48,489 nucleotides of DNA from Ectopseudomonas chengduensis (GCF_015712065.1 NZ_JACFYZ010000020.1:1-48489); one strand, 5' to 3'. Positions 8,029 through 17,725 are shown, counted from the first letter of the stretch. Translations and numbers: made by a program. Notes: a model not told the origin generated them from the letters alone.

Positions 8029-9132
8029 TCAGTGTTGGGCAGTTTCTGGCGTAGCCAGGGGGGAAGGAATCTGACGCTGGGCGAGCAGGGTGCGCAGGGG
8101 GAACTCCCAGATCACCGTCTGCAGCTCACCGCTTTTCGCGGCTGGGCCGGCGAGAAATTCGTTCATCGACTGGAACGGGCCGCGGGCTTCCAGGGCGACA
8201 CTTACCAGGTCGCGCTGCAGGGCCTCTTTGAGAAAACCGACGAAGTTCCAGTCATCGATGCGCGTGTAGCTGGTGCCTACCAGCGCCAGTGATACGGCCT
8301 CTTCGCCGAACAGGCTGTCGGCGAGGTCGTTGCGGCTCTGCTGCAGGGTTTCGTAGAGCTGGATATGCACAGGCTCGAAATAGCTGGGCGCCAGCCTGGG
8401 GTCGAACTTGAGGTAGTTGAGCAGATCGCCGGTCACCTCTTTTTCGCTGACGGCTTGGGTCAGGTAAGGGGTCTCGCCCAGTAGCTCGGGAAACTGCTTG
8501 GCCAGGGTCTGGGCTGCCAGTTCGGCGCCCCTTGGGCTCCAGTGGGTGTCGTTACGCAGGAACAGCTGCTCGGTGGCCGCCGCGCTCTGGTAGGCGCTAC
8601 GCAGATCCACGGTGTCGATACCGTGGTCGTGCAGGCGCTGGCTGAAGTGTTGGTACAGGCCGCTGATCTGCTGCGAAGGGGTATAGGTGGAGTGTACGGC
8701 GTAGGTGTCCAGCTTCATCGGAACCGGCAGGACGATCAGCCGCGCGCCCTGTTGCGCCAGTTGCGCGCGCACCTTGTCGATCAGCACGATTTGCCGCTCC
8801 AGGTTGCCCTCGAGGTCCCTGGGCTGCAGGTATTCCTGGTTGGTGAACAGCCAGCCGTCACGGCCCAGTACCACGCCGCTGGCGCCTTCACGAAAGATCG
8901 CGTGCTGGATGTTGGCCCACAGCTCGACGGACGGGTCGCGCAGGAACAATTGCTTGTCGTAGAACTGCTCGAACTTGCGCACCAGTTTGCCGTCGAGAAA
9001 CAGCGACAGAGCCTGGGTCTGGGCGCCGGCGAAGGCGAATACCGTCGGCAGCGAGTACAGGAACATGGCGCACAGCATCACGCAGAAGAGAATCCCGTTG
9101 ATCTTGCTGGCCGAGTTCATCACCGGAAACAT
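8029..9132 (-). CDS. algJ: alginate O-acetyltransferase AlgJ
   Basis: A 367-residue SGNH-like acetyltransferase anchored by an N-terminal membrane segment or uncleaved signal (about residues 13-36). Catalytic residues are visible: Asp195 and His197 in NDTHWSP, and Ser288 in VGTSYT. AlgJ works with the membrane protein AlgI to move acetyl groups into the periplasm for AlgX. The ATG at 9132 is preceded by GAGGATGCCCCC, and the gene follows algI by 10 nt. Confidence 0.93.
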   Translation of the reverse strand: MFPVMNSASKINGILFCVMLCAMFLYSLPTVFAFAGAQTQALSLFLDGKLVRKFEQFYDKQLFLRDPSVELWANIQHAIFREGASGVVLGRDGWLFTNQEYLQPRDLEGNLERQIVLIDKVRAQLAQQGARLIVLPVPMKLDTYAVHSTYTPSQQISGLYQHFSQRLHDHGIDTVDLRSAYQSAAATEQLFLRNDTHWSPRGAELAAQTLAKQFPELLGETPYLTQAVSEKEVTGDLLNYLKFDPRLAPSYFEPVHIQLYETLQQSRNDLADSLFGEEAVSLALVGTSYTRIDDWNFVGFLKEALQRDLVSVALEARGPFQSMNEFLAGPAAKSGELQTVIWEFPLRTLLAQRQIPSPLATPETAQH

Positions 9133-9142
9133 GGGGGCATCC

Positions 9143-10576
9143 TCAGAACTGGAAGTACAGGAAAGGTGAGAAGGAGTTCGCGGCCAGGCGCGTCAGCGTC
9201 AGCAGGAAACCGACCCACAGCAACAGGGCGCTGAAGCCACCGACGTGCTGCATGAAGTACTGGTCCTTGTGCGTGCCGGCGTAGTAGCGAATGTTGATGC
9301 CGCCGGCAATGACGATCCACAGCAGGGCGATCAGGGTGAAGGTCATGGTCATGGCGGAGGTGCCGAACCAGTAAAGGTCCAGCGAGCCGATGCCATTTAG
9401 GCCGATCAGCGCCTGATAGACCTGCAGGGCGTGCGGCAGATTGCCGGTGAAGAACAGCGGCATGCAGGAGGCCAGCACGAACATGCAGCGGGCATTGCGC
9501 CAGAAGTTGTAGGGCGTGTTGACCTTGGTGGCGATGCCCAGCTTGCGCTCGACCACCATGGCAATGCCGAAGAACAGCCCCCAGAAGATGAAGGCGAAGC
9601 TTGGCCCATGCCAGAGCCCGGACAGCACCATGGTGATGACCAGCCCGACCAGCATGCCGGCCAGGCGCTTGCGTACCAGCGGCATGTACACGTAGTCGCG
9701 CAGGAAGTCGGCCAGGGTCATGTGCCAGCGTTGCCAGAACTCGGTGATGCTCTGCGCGATATAGGGCTGGTTGAAATTCTCGGCGAAGCGAAAGCCCATC
9801 ATCATGCCCAGGCCGATGGCCATGTCGCTGTAGCCGGAGAAGTCGAAGTACAGCTGCAGGGCGGAGATCAGCAGGCCGAACCAGGCGTCGGCCATCTGCA
9901 GTTCACCACCGCCGCCAATGAACAGGGTATTCATCGGCGCCAGGGAGTCGGCGATCAGCACCTTCTTGATGAAGCCGAGCATGAAGCGGCAGGCCCCTAA
10001 GGAAAACAGCTCCAGCGAATGGGTGCGGTTCTTCAGCTGCTTGTCGATCAGGCTGTAGCGCAGGATCGGCCCGGCGATCAGTTGCGGGAAGAGGGCGATA
10101 TAGGCGGCGAAATCGACGAAGCGATTGGTCGGCTCGGCATTGCGACGATAGATGTCGACGATGTAGCTCAGCGCCTGGAACACATAGAAGGAGATGCCCA
10201 GCGGCAGGATGATGTGTTCCAGGGTGAAGGTATTGATGCCCAGCGGTTCCAGCACCGCCACCAGCACATCGGCGCCGAAGTTTGCGTACTTGAAGTAGCC
10301 GAGCGTGGCCAGGTTGCCGATCACGCCGACGGTCAACAGGCGAAAGGCGATCTTCTTCTCGCCGGCATCGATCCGCGCCTTGATGCGCAGGCCGAACCAG
10401 TAGTTCCAGTACGAAATGGCAACGAACAGCAGCAGGAAGTCCGGACGCCACCAGGCGTAGAACAGGTAGCTGCCGAGCACGATCACGTACGAACGCCAGT
10501 GGTCCTTGGCTATGTAGTAACAGAGCAGGAACACCGGCAGGAACAGGAACAGGAAGACGTTGGAGGCGAAGATCAT
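9143..10576 (-). CDS. algI: MBOAT acetyl transporter AlgI
   Basis: A 477-residue polytopic membrane-bound O-acyltransferase with about a dozen hydrophobic segments. The invariant MBOAT histidine is His323 in LSGLWHGPSF, and WQRWHMTLADFLRDYVY (281-297) is the second family signature. AlgI takes acetyl from a cytoplasmic donor across the inner membrane to AlgJ/AlgX/AlgF. It follows algE by 17 nt; in PAO1 it follows algL instead. Confidence 0.95.
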   Translation of the reverse strand: MIFASNVFLFLFLPVFLLCYYIAKDHWRSYVIVLGSYLFYAWWRPDFLLLFVAISYWNYWFGLRIKARIDAGEKKIAFRLLTVGVIGNLATLGYFKYANFGADVLVAVLEPLGINTFTLEHIILPLGISFYVFQALSYIVDIYRRNAEPTNRFVDFAAYIALFPQLIAGPILRYSLIDKQLKNRTHSLELFSLGACRFMLGFIKKVLIADSLAPMNTLFIGGGGELQMADAWFGLLISALQLYFDFSGYSDMAIGLGMMMGFRFAENFNQPYIAQSITEFWQRWHMTLADFLRDYVYMPLVRKRLAGMLVGLVITMVLSGLWHGPSFAFIFWGLFFGIAMVVERKLGIATKVNTPYNFWRNARCMFVLASCMPLFFTGNLPHALQVYQALIGLNGIGSLDLYWFGTSAMTMTFTLIALLWIVIAGGINIRYYAGTHKDQYFMQHVGGFSALLLWVGFLLTLTRLAANSFSPFLYFQF

Positions 10577-10593
10577 GCTAGCGCTGCTCTCGG

Positions 10594-11985
10594 TCAGTAA
10601 GTCAGGGTTATGCCCAGCGTCAGTTGATAGTCATCACCGATTTCCAGCGCGCTGCCGGCCTTGAAGTAGCTCAGGCTGGCCAGGGTGTTGAGCTGTACGC
10701 GCTTGCCGTCGTAGGCCAGCGGGAACATGCGCCAGTAGTGGTTGATGTCGAGCACCTGGCCCAGATGTGACGAGCCGGTATCGCGCACCACGCCTTCGTT
10801 GGTGGTGCGCAGGGGCAGTTGCGCCGAACGGTTGCGCAGATGCAGATCGCTGATGCGCATATCCAACGCAGTGCGGTCGGTGGGCTGGGTTTCCAGCACG
10901 ATGCCGTAGAAGGCCAGGTTGCTCAGGTTGACGCTGACCAGGTTGCTGACCAGGCGACTGCTGTAGCTCAGCGGGTCGTTGCGCCGGTCGGACTGGATGC
11001 GGTTGAGGGTGAAACCGTCGCTGCCGCTGTCGTCCGGGCGATCGGTGAGGCCGCCGCTGATGCCAACACGCGGTGTCCATGGCAGTGTCTCGAAGCGCTT
11101 GCCGACATCCGCCACCACGGCCCAGCCGGTCTTGTCGCCGCTGTCGCGCAGGCCATTGTTCTGCGTGGTTTCCAGCCTGCCGTCGAGTGCCGCGACTTCC
11201 AGATGGTAGTCGCTGACCAGCGATGTCAGGTGGCGGGTGTCGCCGTGCAGGAATACGCCGTAGCGCAGGCCATCGAAGTCCTGGCGATCATCCGGCGAGC
11301 TGCCCGAGTAGTCGTCCTCGTGCAGCAGGCGCGCGCCGATCCAGTGATCGGCATGCCAGCGCCAGGCGTACTCGGCCATCAGGTAACGGATCTTCTTGTC
11401 GCGCGGGTCGAGTCGGTTGTCGTCGGAGTTGTAGTAGTAGAACTTCTCGGCGATGGCGACGAAGCCTTTGCCGAAGCTGTCGTTGTAGTCCAGGCGCAGG
11501 GCTTCGATGCTGTCGTCCCACCAGATGCCGAAACGATCGCTGAAGCGCTGGCGTCCGAAGGTCGCGGAGAAGCGCGGGTCGTCGCCCAGCAGGTTGCGGC
11601 GTACATAGAACTCGCGGGCTTCGCTGTAGGCATGGCGCCGGCTCGATAGGTTCTCGTCGTTGCCCTCGTCGCTTTGCAGGGCATTCGGATCGGTGTCGTA
11701 GTTGAGCCACAGGCGGCCGAAGGCTTCCCACTTGGCCCAGCGTTGTTCGGGGGAGTACCAGCGGTAGGACGGCTCGTAGCGCAGGCTGAAGAAGCTGCGA
11801 CGGTCTTCGCCCAGGCGCGTTTCGTCCGGCCCGTAGCCGGTACGCAGGAACAGCTTGTGCGTCAGTAGCGAAGTGACCGGCTCCAGCTCGGGCGAGGTGA
11901 TGCTGGTTTCTTCCGCGTGCAGCAAACCGAGTGGCAGAAAGGCGAGCAGCAGGGCTGCGCGGCCAAGGGAATTGGGAGCGCTCAC
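10594..11985 (-). CDS. algE: alginate export porin AlgE, divergent (GTG start)
   Basis: A 463-residue outer-membrane beta-barrel protein. The start is GTG 11985, overlapping the algK stop by 4 nt (GTGA), with AGGAAT about 9 nt upstream. A signal peptide ends near LLHAEE (residue 25), and the C-terminus LTLGITLTY ends in an aromatic residue as outer-membrane proteins do. AREFYVRRN, then FGRQRFSDRFGIWWDD about 20 residues on, matches the AlgE barrel core (AREFWV, FGRQRL). Overall similarity to P. aeruginosa AlgE looks modest and the protein is some 27 residues shorter. AlgE is the secretion pore, gated by periplasmic loops and docked to AlgK. Confidence 0.88.
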   Translation of the reverse strand: MSAPNSLGRAALLLAFLPLGLLHAEETSITSPELEPVTSLLTHKLFLRTGYGPDETRLGEDRRSFFSLRYEPSYRWYSPEQRWAKWEAFGRLWLNYDTDPNALQSDEGNDENLSSRRHAYSEAREFYVRRNLLGDDPRFSATFGRQRFSDRFGIWWDDSIEALRLDYNDSFGKGFVAIAEKFYYYNSDDNRLDPRDKKIRYLMAEYAWRWHADHWIGARLLHEDDYSGSSPDDRQDFDGLRYGVFLHGDTRHLTSLVSDYHLEVAALDGRLETTQNNGLRDSGDKTGWAVVADVGKRFETLPWTPRVGISGGLTDRPDDSGSDGFTLNRIQSDRRNDPLSYSSRLVSNLVSVNLSNLAFYGIVLETQPTDRTALDMRISDLHLRNRSAQLPLRTTNEGVVRDTGSSHLGQVLDINHYWRMFPLAYDGKRVQLNTLASLSYFKAGSALEIGDDYQLTLGITLTY

Positions 11986-13457
11986 AGTGTGGATTCCTCG
12001 ATAAGACGGTTGCCTTCGGCGGCGGCTATATCGCGCTGTTCAGGCGTGAGCCGGGTGCTGAGCGAGTGCATCAGGTCGGTGGCGCGCTGGTCGCCCAGCT
12101 CGTGGGCGGCATAGGCGAAGGCGTAGGCCTTGCCGTTATCGCGGCAGATGGCACGGCCGTAGGTATAGAGGCGGGCGATGCGCAGCAGGGCGTTCACCGA
12201 GCCCTGGCGGGCCTCTGCCATGTACAGTTCCAGGGCGCGATCCTGATCGGGCTCGTCCAACCCGCCCTGGCTGTACAGGTCGCCTTCGAGCAGCTGTGCC
12301 TCGGGGTACTGCTCGGCCTGCAGCTCGGTGATCAGGCGTTGGCTCAAGCGCGGATCGAGGGTGCGCCACAGCACCATGTGCAGGCTGGCGCGCAGTGCCT
12401 TGATGCGCTGCGGGGTGATCGGGTTTTCGCGTTCGGCCATGCTCAGGGTCAGGTTCTCGCCCTGGCGTTGTTCCAGTCGTTGGATCAGGGCCAGCACCGG
12501 CTCCGGGCTGTAGCGGTCCGGCGCGGTCATGAGGAAGCTGGCCTTGCTCAGCATGGCCGGGCCGAAATCACGCTCGATGGCGTTGTCCAGCCACTGCAGC
12601 ACTTCCCGGTCGAGCTGTTCGACCAGGCTGGCATGGGCCTTCGCCTTGACTTCACGGGCCTGCTTTTCTTCGTCGTTCTGCGCGCGAGTGGTCGGGCGGT
12701 TGTTGTTGTAAGTGCTGATCTCGATGTTGCGGATGTTCGCCACCTGCTGGGCGATGCGGTGCACCAGGTCGACCGGCAGGGCGTTCATGCGCGGCGTCAG
12801 GCGTTCGGCGAAGGCGCGAAACAGCACGTTGCGCTGCTCGCCAAGAAACTCGTAATAGCGCTGCACGGCGCGCGGGTCGCTTTCCACGGCCAGCTGGAAC
12901 CACTTCTCGGCTTCGCTTCTTTCACCGTAGCGGGCTGCCGCCACCGCTCGGTACAGCGGCGCGTGGCAGTAGATCAGGCAGGCGCGGTCATAGAGCTCGA
13001 TCAGGCGGATGACTTCGTCCTGGGTGAACAGCTCGGGGTAGACCAGGAACACCTCCAGGCGCGTGTCGACGGCGATGAAGTCTCGTCCAGCGGTAAAGCG
13101 GCCGAGCGCCTGGCGCATGTATGCGCGGTTGGCTTCGCGCCAGCGGGGTTTGTTGTCCACCAGGCGGGCCAGGGGGATCAGCGCGCCGATGTCCCCGCGA
13201 CCATCGGCAAAGGCCTGCTTGAACAGGTCGATGGCCTGCGTGGTATTCGCCGGGCTGCGGCCGGCCAGCACTTCGCCGAGCAGGCGCGTGGCGCCCAGAT
13301 CGCCACGCGCGGCCAGATGGCGCAGGTCTGCTTCGACCTCTGCCTGGCTGTCCTGAAACAGCGCATAACGGACCTGCTCGAGGCTGCGCGCCGCATGCGC
13401 CGAGCTGGCGAGAGCCAGCGTCAGGGCGGTTGTGCAAAGAAGGTATCTGACCGGCAT
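11982..13457 (-). CDS. algK: AlgK-type TPR/Sel1 scaffold, apparently not a lipoprotein
   Basis: A 491-residue periplasmic protein in the AlgK position, with a C-terminal set of Sel1/TPR-like helices (for example LLEGDLYSQGGL then ALELYMAEARQGSVNALLRI, about 387-430, and YTYGRA). AlgK normally anchors to the outer membrane as a lipoprotein, localises AlgE and binds AlgX. Here the N-terminus MPVRYLLCTTALTLALASSAHA looks like an ordinary signal peptide cut after AHA. The only early Cys (residue 8) lies too close to the start for a lipobox. The N-terminal half is hard to match to P. aeruginosa AlgK, so the assignment relies on position and the C-terminal repeats. Confidence 0.78.
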   Translation of the reverse strand: MPVRYLLCTTALTLALASSAHAARSLEQVRYALFQDSQAEVEADLRHLAARGDLGATRLLGEVLAGRSPANTTQAIDLFKQAFADGRGDIGALIPLARLVDNKPRWREANRAYMRQALGRFTAGRDFIAVDTRLEVFLVYPELFTQDEVIRLIELYDRACLIYCHAPLYRAVAAARYGERSEAEKWFQLAVESDPRAVQRYYEFLGEQRNVLFRAFAERLTPRMNALPVDLVHRIAQQVANIRNIEISTYNNNRPTTRAQNDEEKQAREVKAKAHASLVEQLDREVLQWLDNAIERDFGPAMLSKASFLMTAPDRYSPEPVLALIQRLEQRQGENLTLSMAERENPITPQRIKALRASLHMVLWRTLDPRLSQRLITELQAEQYPEAQLLEGDLYSQGGLDEPDQDRALELYMAEARQGSVNALLRIARLYTYGRAICRDNGKAYAFAYAAHELGDQRATDLMHSLSTRLTPEQRDIAAAEGNRLIEESTL

Positions 13458-13464
13458 GGCGACC

Positions 13465-14610
13465 TCAGAACGTCCAGCGCAGTGGCAGGCCGAGTTTGAA
13501 GTCGACGGCAGTCGGCAACTGATAGGCGCTGCGCGGCAACTCCTGATCCGGCTTGATGGTCAGCTCGACCATCTGCCGTTGGTCGTCGACGCGGCTGGCG
13601 ACGATCTCGCCGCTGTAGATGGCGTCGCTACCCAGCACACGCATTTCGACCGCCCGCACGCGCTCGATCTTGTCCATGTGCTCGAACGGCACGCTGGCCT
13701 TGACGTTCAGCGGCTGATCCTGCGGCAGCAGATGCACCAGTTGCTCCTGCTTGTAGGCGAAGCCATCCATGCGCGGGCGGGGGAAGTACAGGCTGCAGTC
13801 GCAGGGGCTGGCGATCACCGTCTCCACGGTCACGCGGCCGAGCAGGGCGGCTGCATCCTGCTCGGAGAGGCTGGCCAGGGCGGCGATGTCGGTCGGGCTG
13901 GTCAGGCTGCTGGCCAGTTGCGTGGACACGCTGGCCAGTGGCTGGCCGGTGCTCACGCTGGTCTGCTCGGGGCCGATCAGGTACTTGAGGTTGCCGTTCT
14001 CCGGCATGCTCACCACGTAGGCATTGGCGCTGACCACCGCCTGTGCGGCTGGCATCTGGAAGAGCAACAGGTAGCTCTTGTAGACGATCAGGCTCAGCGC
14101 GGCCAGGCCGGCGCCGAGAAACAGCATCGAACCCAGTGCCGCCTTCAGGCGTTCCGTGGGCGTGCGCGAGCTGGCCTGTTTGGTCTTGCGCTCCTTGATG
14201 TAGTTCTCGCGCTGCATCACGTTGAACAGGCCGTTGATGTCGGCGATGTCGCCGGACATGTAGGCCGAAATGATGTAGCGCAGGATGTCGCGCTTCTGCC
14301 GGTCCAGCTCGACGAACTCGGCCCCCACTTCATGGCCGCGCTGGGAGACGATCTTCAGCTTGGTGTCGATGTTCAGGTCGACCTGGTTCAGCTTCAGCTT
14401 GATCGAGCCGTGGAACAGGCTACCGAGCTTCAGCGGCTGCTCGTAGGACAGACCGATGCCGCCCAGGGAGATGTCCAGGATCTCGCATTCCACGCCGTTC
14501 AGGCCGTGACCTTGCAGGATGATGCGGGCGGGGATCTTGGCGCGGACGAACTGGCGCTCATCGATCGCTTCGTGAACAACGTTTACAGGTAAGACAGTGG
14601 TGCTACTCAT
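13465..14610 (-). CDS. alg44: c-di-GMP receptor and co-polymerase Alg44
   Basis: A 381-residue inner-membrane protein. The cytoplasmic PilZ domain carries the c-di-GMP motifs RQFVR (Arg19/Arg23) and DISLGG (Asp46-Gly51). A transmembrane helix follows at about 150-170 and then a periplasmic membrane-fusion-like domain. Alg44 activates Alg8 when c-di-GMP rises. The start is ATG 14610, 17 nt after alg8; an upstream in-frame ATG at 14712 inside alg8 is rejected because the extension is not family-like. Intact c-di-GMP residues suggest that post-translational control of the cluster is retained. Confidence 0.95.
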   Translation of the reverse strand: MSSTTVLPVNVVHEAIDERQFVRAKIPARIILQGHGLNGVECEILDISLGGIGLSYEQPLKLGSLFHGSIKLKLNQVDLNIDTKLKIVSQRGHEVGAEFVELDRQKRDILRYIISAYMSGDIADINGLFNVMQRENYIKERKTKQASSRTPTERLKAALGSMLFLGAGLAALSLIVYKSYLLLFQMPAAQAVVSANAYVVSMPENGNLKYLIGPEQTSVSTGQPLASVSTQLASSLTSPTDIAALASLSEQDAAALLGRVTVETVIASPCDCSLYFPRPRMDGFAYKQEQLVHLLPQDQPLNVKASVPFEHMDKIERVRAVEMRVLGSDAIYSGEIVASRVDDQRQMVELTIKPDQELPRSAYQLPTAVDFKLGLPLRWTF

Positions 14611-14627
14611 AGCATTCGCGCCTTTAC

Positions 14628-16148
14628 TTAAGGTTGCGTGAGTTCTAGCAGGACCGAAATGACCCCGAAGAAGATGGCAATGGAGGACAACAACATCGTC
14701 TTCGACGTCCATCGATTAAGGGCCGCATCGAAACTGACGCTGCCATTGCTGAGCGTGGTCTTTTGCCGGGTCCAGCTCTGCTGGTCCATGTGGAACATGG
14801 TGTAAACCTTCATCACCGAGCCGACGATCTGGTTGTAATACAGAACGAAGGGGTACATCGGATGCACCGGGTGCTTGGCGAAGAAGAACAACAGCGTTAC
14901 CAGGGTGCGCGACAACAGCACCCAGAACAGGTACAGCAACAGGTACTGGATGCCGAACAGCAGGCCGGCCACCACCGAGGCGCTCAGGCCCATCAGGCAG
15001 GTCCACATGGACACGCGCTGGTCGTACAGCACGTACATGGTGAACAGGCCCAGACGGTCGAGGCCCAGCAGTCGGGTGGCACGGAAGTTCTGCCGCAGCG
15101 AGTTACCATACCAGCGATACATCAGCTGCCGGGTCGCGCGCAGGAAGCTGTTGTCTGGTGGATGCTCCACCGTCAGGGTGTGGCTGTCGGGCACGTAGAA
15201 GGTGTCCCAGCCGGCGCGCATCAGGCTGAACCAGGAGGACTTGTCGTCGCCGGTGAGGAACTGGAAGCGCCCCAGCCGCCAGTGATCGAGGAAGTCGGCT
15301 TCCACGTCCTTGATGAATTCCGGGTTGGTCATCACGCTGGCGCGGAAGAACGACAGGCGCCCGGTCATGGTCAGCACGCGTTTGCTCAGTGCCATCGAGC
15401 ACATGTTGATGTGCCGCTGGACGAAGCGCATGGTGTGCCACTCCTGCATCAGCTTGCTGCCTTCCACCTCGCAGAACTCGTTGGTGGTGATGCCGCCGAC
15501 GCTGGGCAGATAGGCGAACATGCTGACGGCGCGCTCGACGCAGCCGGGCAGCATCATGGTGTCGCCATCGACCACACCGACCACGGCGTTCTCCAGGGGC
15601 ATCTGCCGGGACAGCGCGCGGAAGGCATGCGCCAGACCGTCGCGTTTGCCGGTGCCGCGGGCGCGCACGATGATCAGCTTGATGTCGTCGCGGTCGCGGA
15701 CTTCCTGACGCATGATGTCCTTGATGAAGTTCTCGTCGCCTTTCTCCACGATCGAGGCGATGACGGTGCAGGGCACCGGCATCCGCTGCACTTCCTGAAA
15801 CACCGACTGGTACACCTTGAAGGTGGTATGGGTCGGGATGCGGAAGCTGGTCACCACCATGAACATGTGCTCGGGCAGCGCCGCGGCCCCCATGCGCTCG
15901 ACGGCCTTGCGCATGCGTGGGAAACGCCAGTGCAGGAAGTACATGCCGCGCAGGTAGTGAGTGGCGGCGTTGCCGTAACGCCACATGCCCAGCGCGCCGA
16001 TCAGAAAGATGAATTTCTGATGCGACGGGTCGAGGTAGCTCGGGTCGACCATTTCCGAGGCAAGCGCGATCAGCGCGATCAGGCACGCCCAACCGCACAG
16101 CTTGCCGATACCGGATGAGGTGTCGACCCCATTGAATAACCTAGGCAT
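14628..16148 (-). CDS. alg8: alginate polymerase glycosyltransferase Alg8
   Basis: A 506-residue GT2 processive glycosyltransferase that polymerises GDP-mannuronate in the inner membrane. The DGD motif (Asp194, Asp196) in VVDGDTM binds the nucleotide sugar and metal. Long blocks such as HINMCSMALSKRVLTMTG and LTGDDKSSWFSLMR are near identical to P. aeruginosa Alg8, and the RQLMYRWYGN region replaces the usual QxxRW. Transmembrane helices lie at the N-terminus (about 18-60) and in the C-terminal third. It sits between algA and alg44. It is the best evidence that the product is alginate or a close relative. Confidence 0.95.
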   Translation of the reverse strand: MPRLFNGVDTSSGIGKLCGWACLIALIALASEMVDPSYLDPSHQKFIFLIGALGMWRYGNAATHYLRGMYFLHWRFPRMRKAVERMGAAALPEHMFMVVTSFRIPTHTTFKVYQSVFQEVQRMPVPCTVIASIVEKGDENFIKDIMRQEVRDRDDIKLIIVRARGTGKRDGLAHAFRALSRQMPLENAVVGVVDGDTMMLPGCVERAVSMFAYLPSVGGITTNEFCEVEGSKLMQEWHTMRFVQRHINMCSMALSKRVLTMTGRLSFFRASVMTNPEFIKDVEADFLDHWRLGRFQFLTGDDKSSWFSLMRAGWDTFYVPDSHTLTVEHPPDNSFLRATRQLMYRWYGNSLRQNFRATRLLGLDRLGLFTMYVLYDQRVSMWTCLMGLSASVVAGLLFGIQYLLLYLFWVLLSRTLVTLLFFFAKHPVHPMYPFVLYYNQIVGSVMKVYTMFHMDQQSWTRQKTTLSNGSVSFDAALNRWTSKTMLLSSIAIFFGVISVLLELTQP

Positions 16149-16209
16149 GTGACGTGCTTCCTCCAGTGAAGCCGTGTACGAGCGTCAGCCGCTGTGACGC
16201 TGAAAGTCG

Positions 16210-17634
16210 CTAGTTGACCGTGGTGTCGGTGCGGCCGTAGACATCCTCGAAGCGCTCGATGTCGTCCTCGCCCAGATAGCTGCCGGACTGGACCTCGATG
16301 ATCTCCAGAGGAATCTTGCCGGGGTTGGCCAGGCGGTGAACGGCGGCGATGGGGATGTAGGTCGACTGGTTCTCCCAGAGCAGGAAGGTCTTGTCGTCAC
16401 AGGTCACCCGCGCAGTGCCGGAGACCACGATCCAGTGCTCGGCACGGTGGTGGTGCTTTTGCAGCGACAGGCTGGCGCCTGGCTTGACCACGATGCGTTT
16501 GACCTGAAAGCGGTTGCCACTGTCGATGGAGTCGTAGCTGCCCCACGGGCGATAGACCTGGCAATGGTTCTGCGCCTCGGCTCGCCCGTCGCAGGTGAGG
16601 GTGTTGACCAGTTGCTTGACGTCCTGCACACGGTCCTTGTGGGCGACCATCACGGCGTCCTTGGTCTCGACCACCACCACGTCCTTCAGGCCGACCAGAG
16701 TCACCAGCTTGCTCTGGCTGTGGGCCAGGCAGTCCTGACTGTCGTGGATCACCACATCGCCCGAGCGGCTGTTGCCCTGGTCGTCCTTGTCCTGAACGTC
16801 CCACAGCGCGGACCAGGAACCGACATCGTTCCAGCCTGCTGCGAGCGGCACCACGCAGGCGCGCTCGGTCTTTTCCATCACCGCGTAGTCGATGGAGTTG
16901 TCCGGGCAGCACTCGAAGGAGCTGGGGTCGATGCGGATGAACTGCAGGTCGCTCTTGCTGCGGCTGAGCGCCAGCTGGCAGGTGTCGTAGATGTCCTGAT
17001 CGTGGCGCTGCAGCTCTTCCAGATAGCGGCTGCAGCGGAACAGGAACATGCCGCTGTTCCAGACGTAGTCGCCTTGTGCCACGAACTCTCTAGCTGTGGC
17101 CAGGTCGGGCTTCTCGACGAACTGCTCGACTGACAGAACGCCACCCGGCAGTCCGGATCGCTCGCCGGTCCTGATATAGCCGTAACCGGTTTCAGGCCGC
17201 TCGGCAGGGATGCCGAACAGCACCATCTCGCCCTGTTCTGCAGCCTTGCGAGCCACGCCGAGAGCGCTGTGGAATACCGGCAGGTCTTCGATCACATGAT
17301 CGGCCGGCAGAACCAGAAGCAGCTCGTCACGGCCAGCGGCGAGCAGGTGCATGGCGGCGATGGCCACGGCCGGTGCGGTGTTGCGGCCGAACGGCTCCAG
17401 CAGAATGGTCTGCGCCTCGTTGCCGATAGCGGCAAGTTGCTCGCTGACGATGAAGCGATGTTCTTCGTTGCACACCACGATGGGCTTGCTGACGCCCTCG
17501 ATGGCCAAGCGGCCGAGCGTCTGTTGAAACAGGGTCTCACTGCCGGTGAGGGCCAGGAACTGTTTGGGATACAGCTTGCGTGAGAGCGGCCAGAGTCTGG
17601 AGCCACTGCCGCCGGACAAAATCAGAGGAATCAT
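16210..17634 (-). CDS. algA: bifunctional PMI / GDP-mannose pyrophosphorylase AlgA
   Basis: A 474-residue type II PMI-GMP enzyme. The N-terminal nucleotidyltransferase domain has GGSGSRLWPLS (8-18), PKQF (23-26) and FVEKP. The C-terminal cupin has QKHHHRAEHW (392-401), the metal-binding phosphomannose isomerase signature. It converts fructose-6-P to mannose-6-P and mannose-1-P to GDP-mannose, the first and third steps toward GDP-mannuronate. The start is ATG 17634. In PAO1 algA is the last gene of the operon; here it is second, after algD. It could be an AlgA or PslB paralogue; the context says algA. Confidence 0.92.
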   Translation of the reverse strand: MIPLILSGGSGSRLWPLSRKLYPKQFLALTGSETLFQQTLGRLAIEGVSKPIVVCNEEHRFIVSEQLAAIGNEAQTILLEPFGRNTAPAVAIAAMHLLAAGRDELLLVLPADHVIEDLPVFHSALGVARKAAEQGEMVLFGIPAERPETGYGYIRTGERSGLPGGVLSVEQFVEKPDLATAREFVAQGDYVWNSGMFLFRCSRYLEELQRHDQDIYDTCQLALSRSKSDLQFIRIDPSSFECCPDNSIDYAVMEKTERACVVPLAAGWNDVGSWSALWDVQDKDDQGNSRSGDVVIHDSQDCLAHSQSKLVTLVGLKDVVVVETKDAVMVAHKDRVQDVKQLVNTLTCDGRAEAQNHCQVYRPWGSYDSIDSGNRFQVKRIVVKPGASLSLQKHHHRAEHWIVVSGTARVTCDDKTFLLWENQSTYIPIAAVHRLANPGKIPLEIIEVQSGSYLGEDDIERFEDVYGRTDTTVN

Positions 17635-17704
17635 GCTGTCACTCCTGTAAACATCGATTCGGATCGTATGGGCAGTGAGCTGGCGACACGCCATAACCAA
17701 CCAA

Positions 17705-17725
17705 GCGGCACCTGACTGGTGCCGC
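17705..17725 (-). terminator. hairpin between algD and algA (possible attenuator)
   Basis: A perfect 8-bp GC-rich stem (GCGGCACC with GGTGCCGC) and a 5-nt loop in the 113-nt gap after algD. Downstream on the minus strand the sequence is only moderately T-rich (TTGGTTGGTT). It would give partial termination or 3'-end protection of the algD message rather than a full stop, because the remaining operon genes have no other obvious promoter. Confidence 0.5.
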
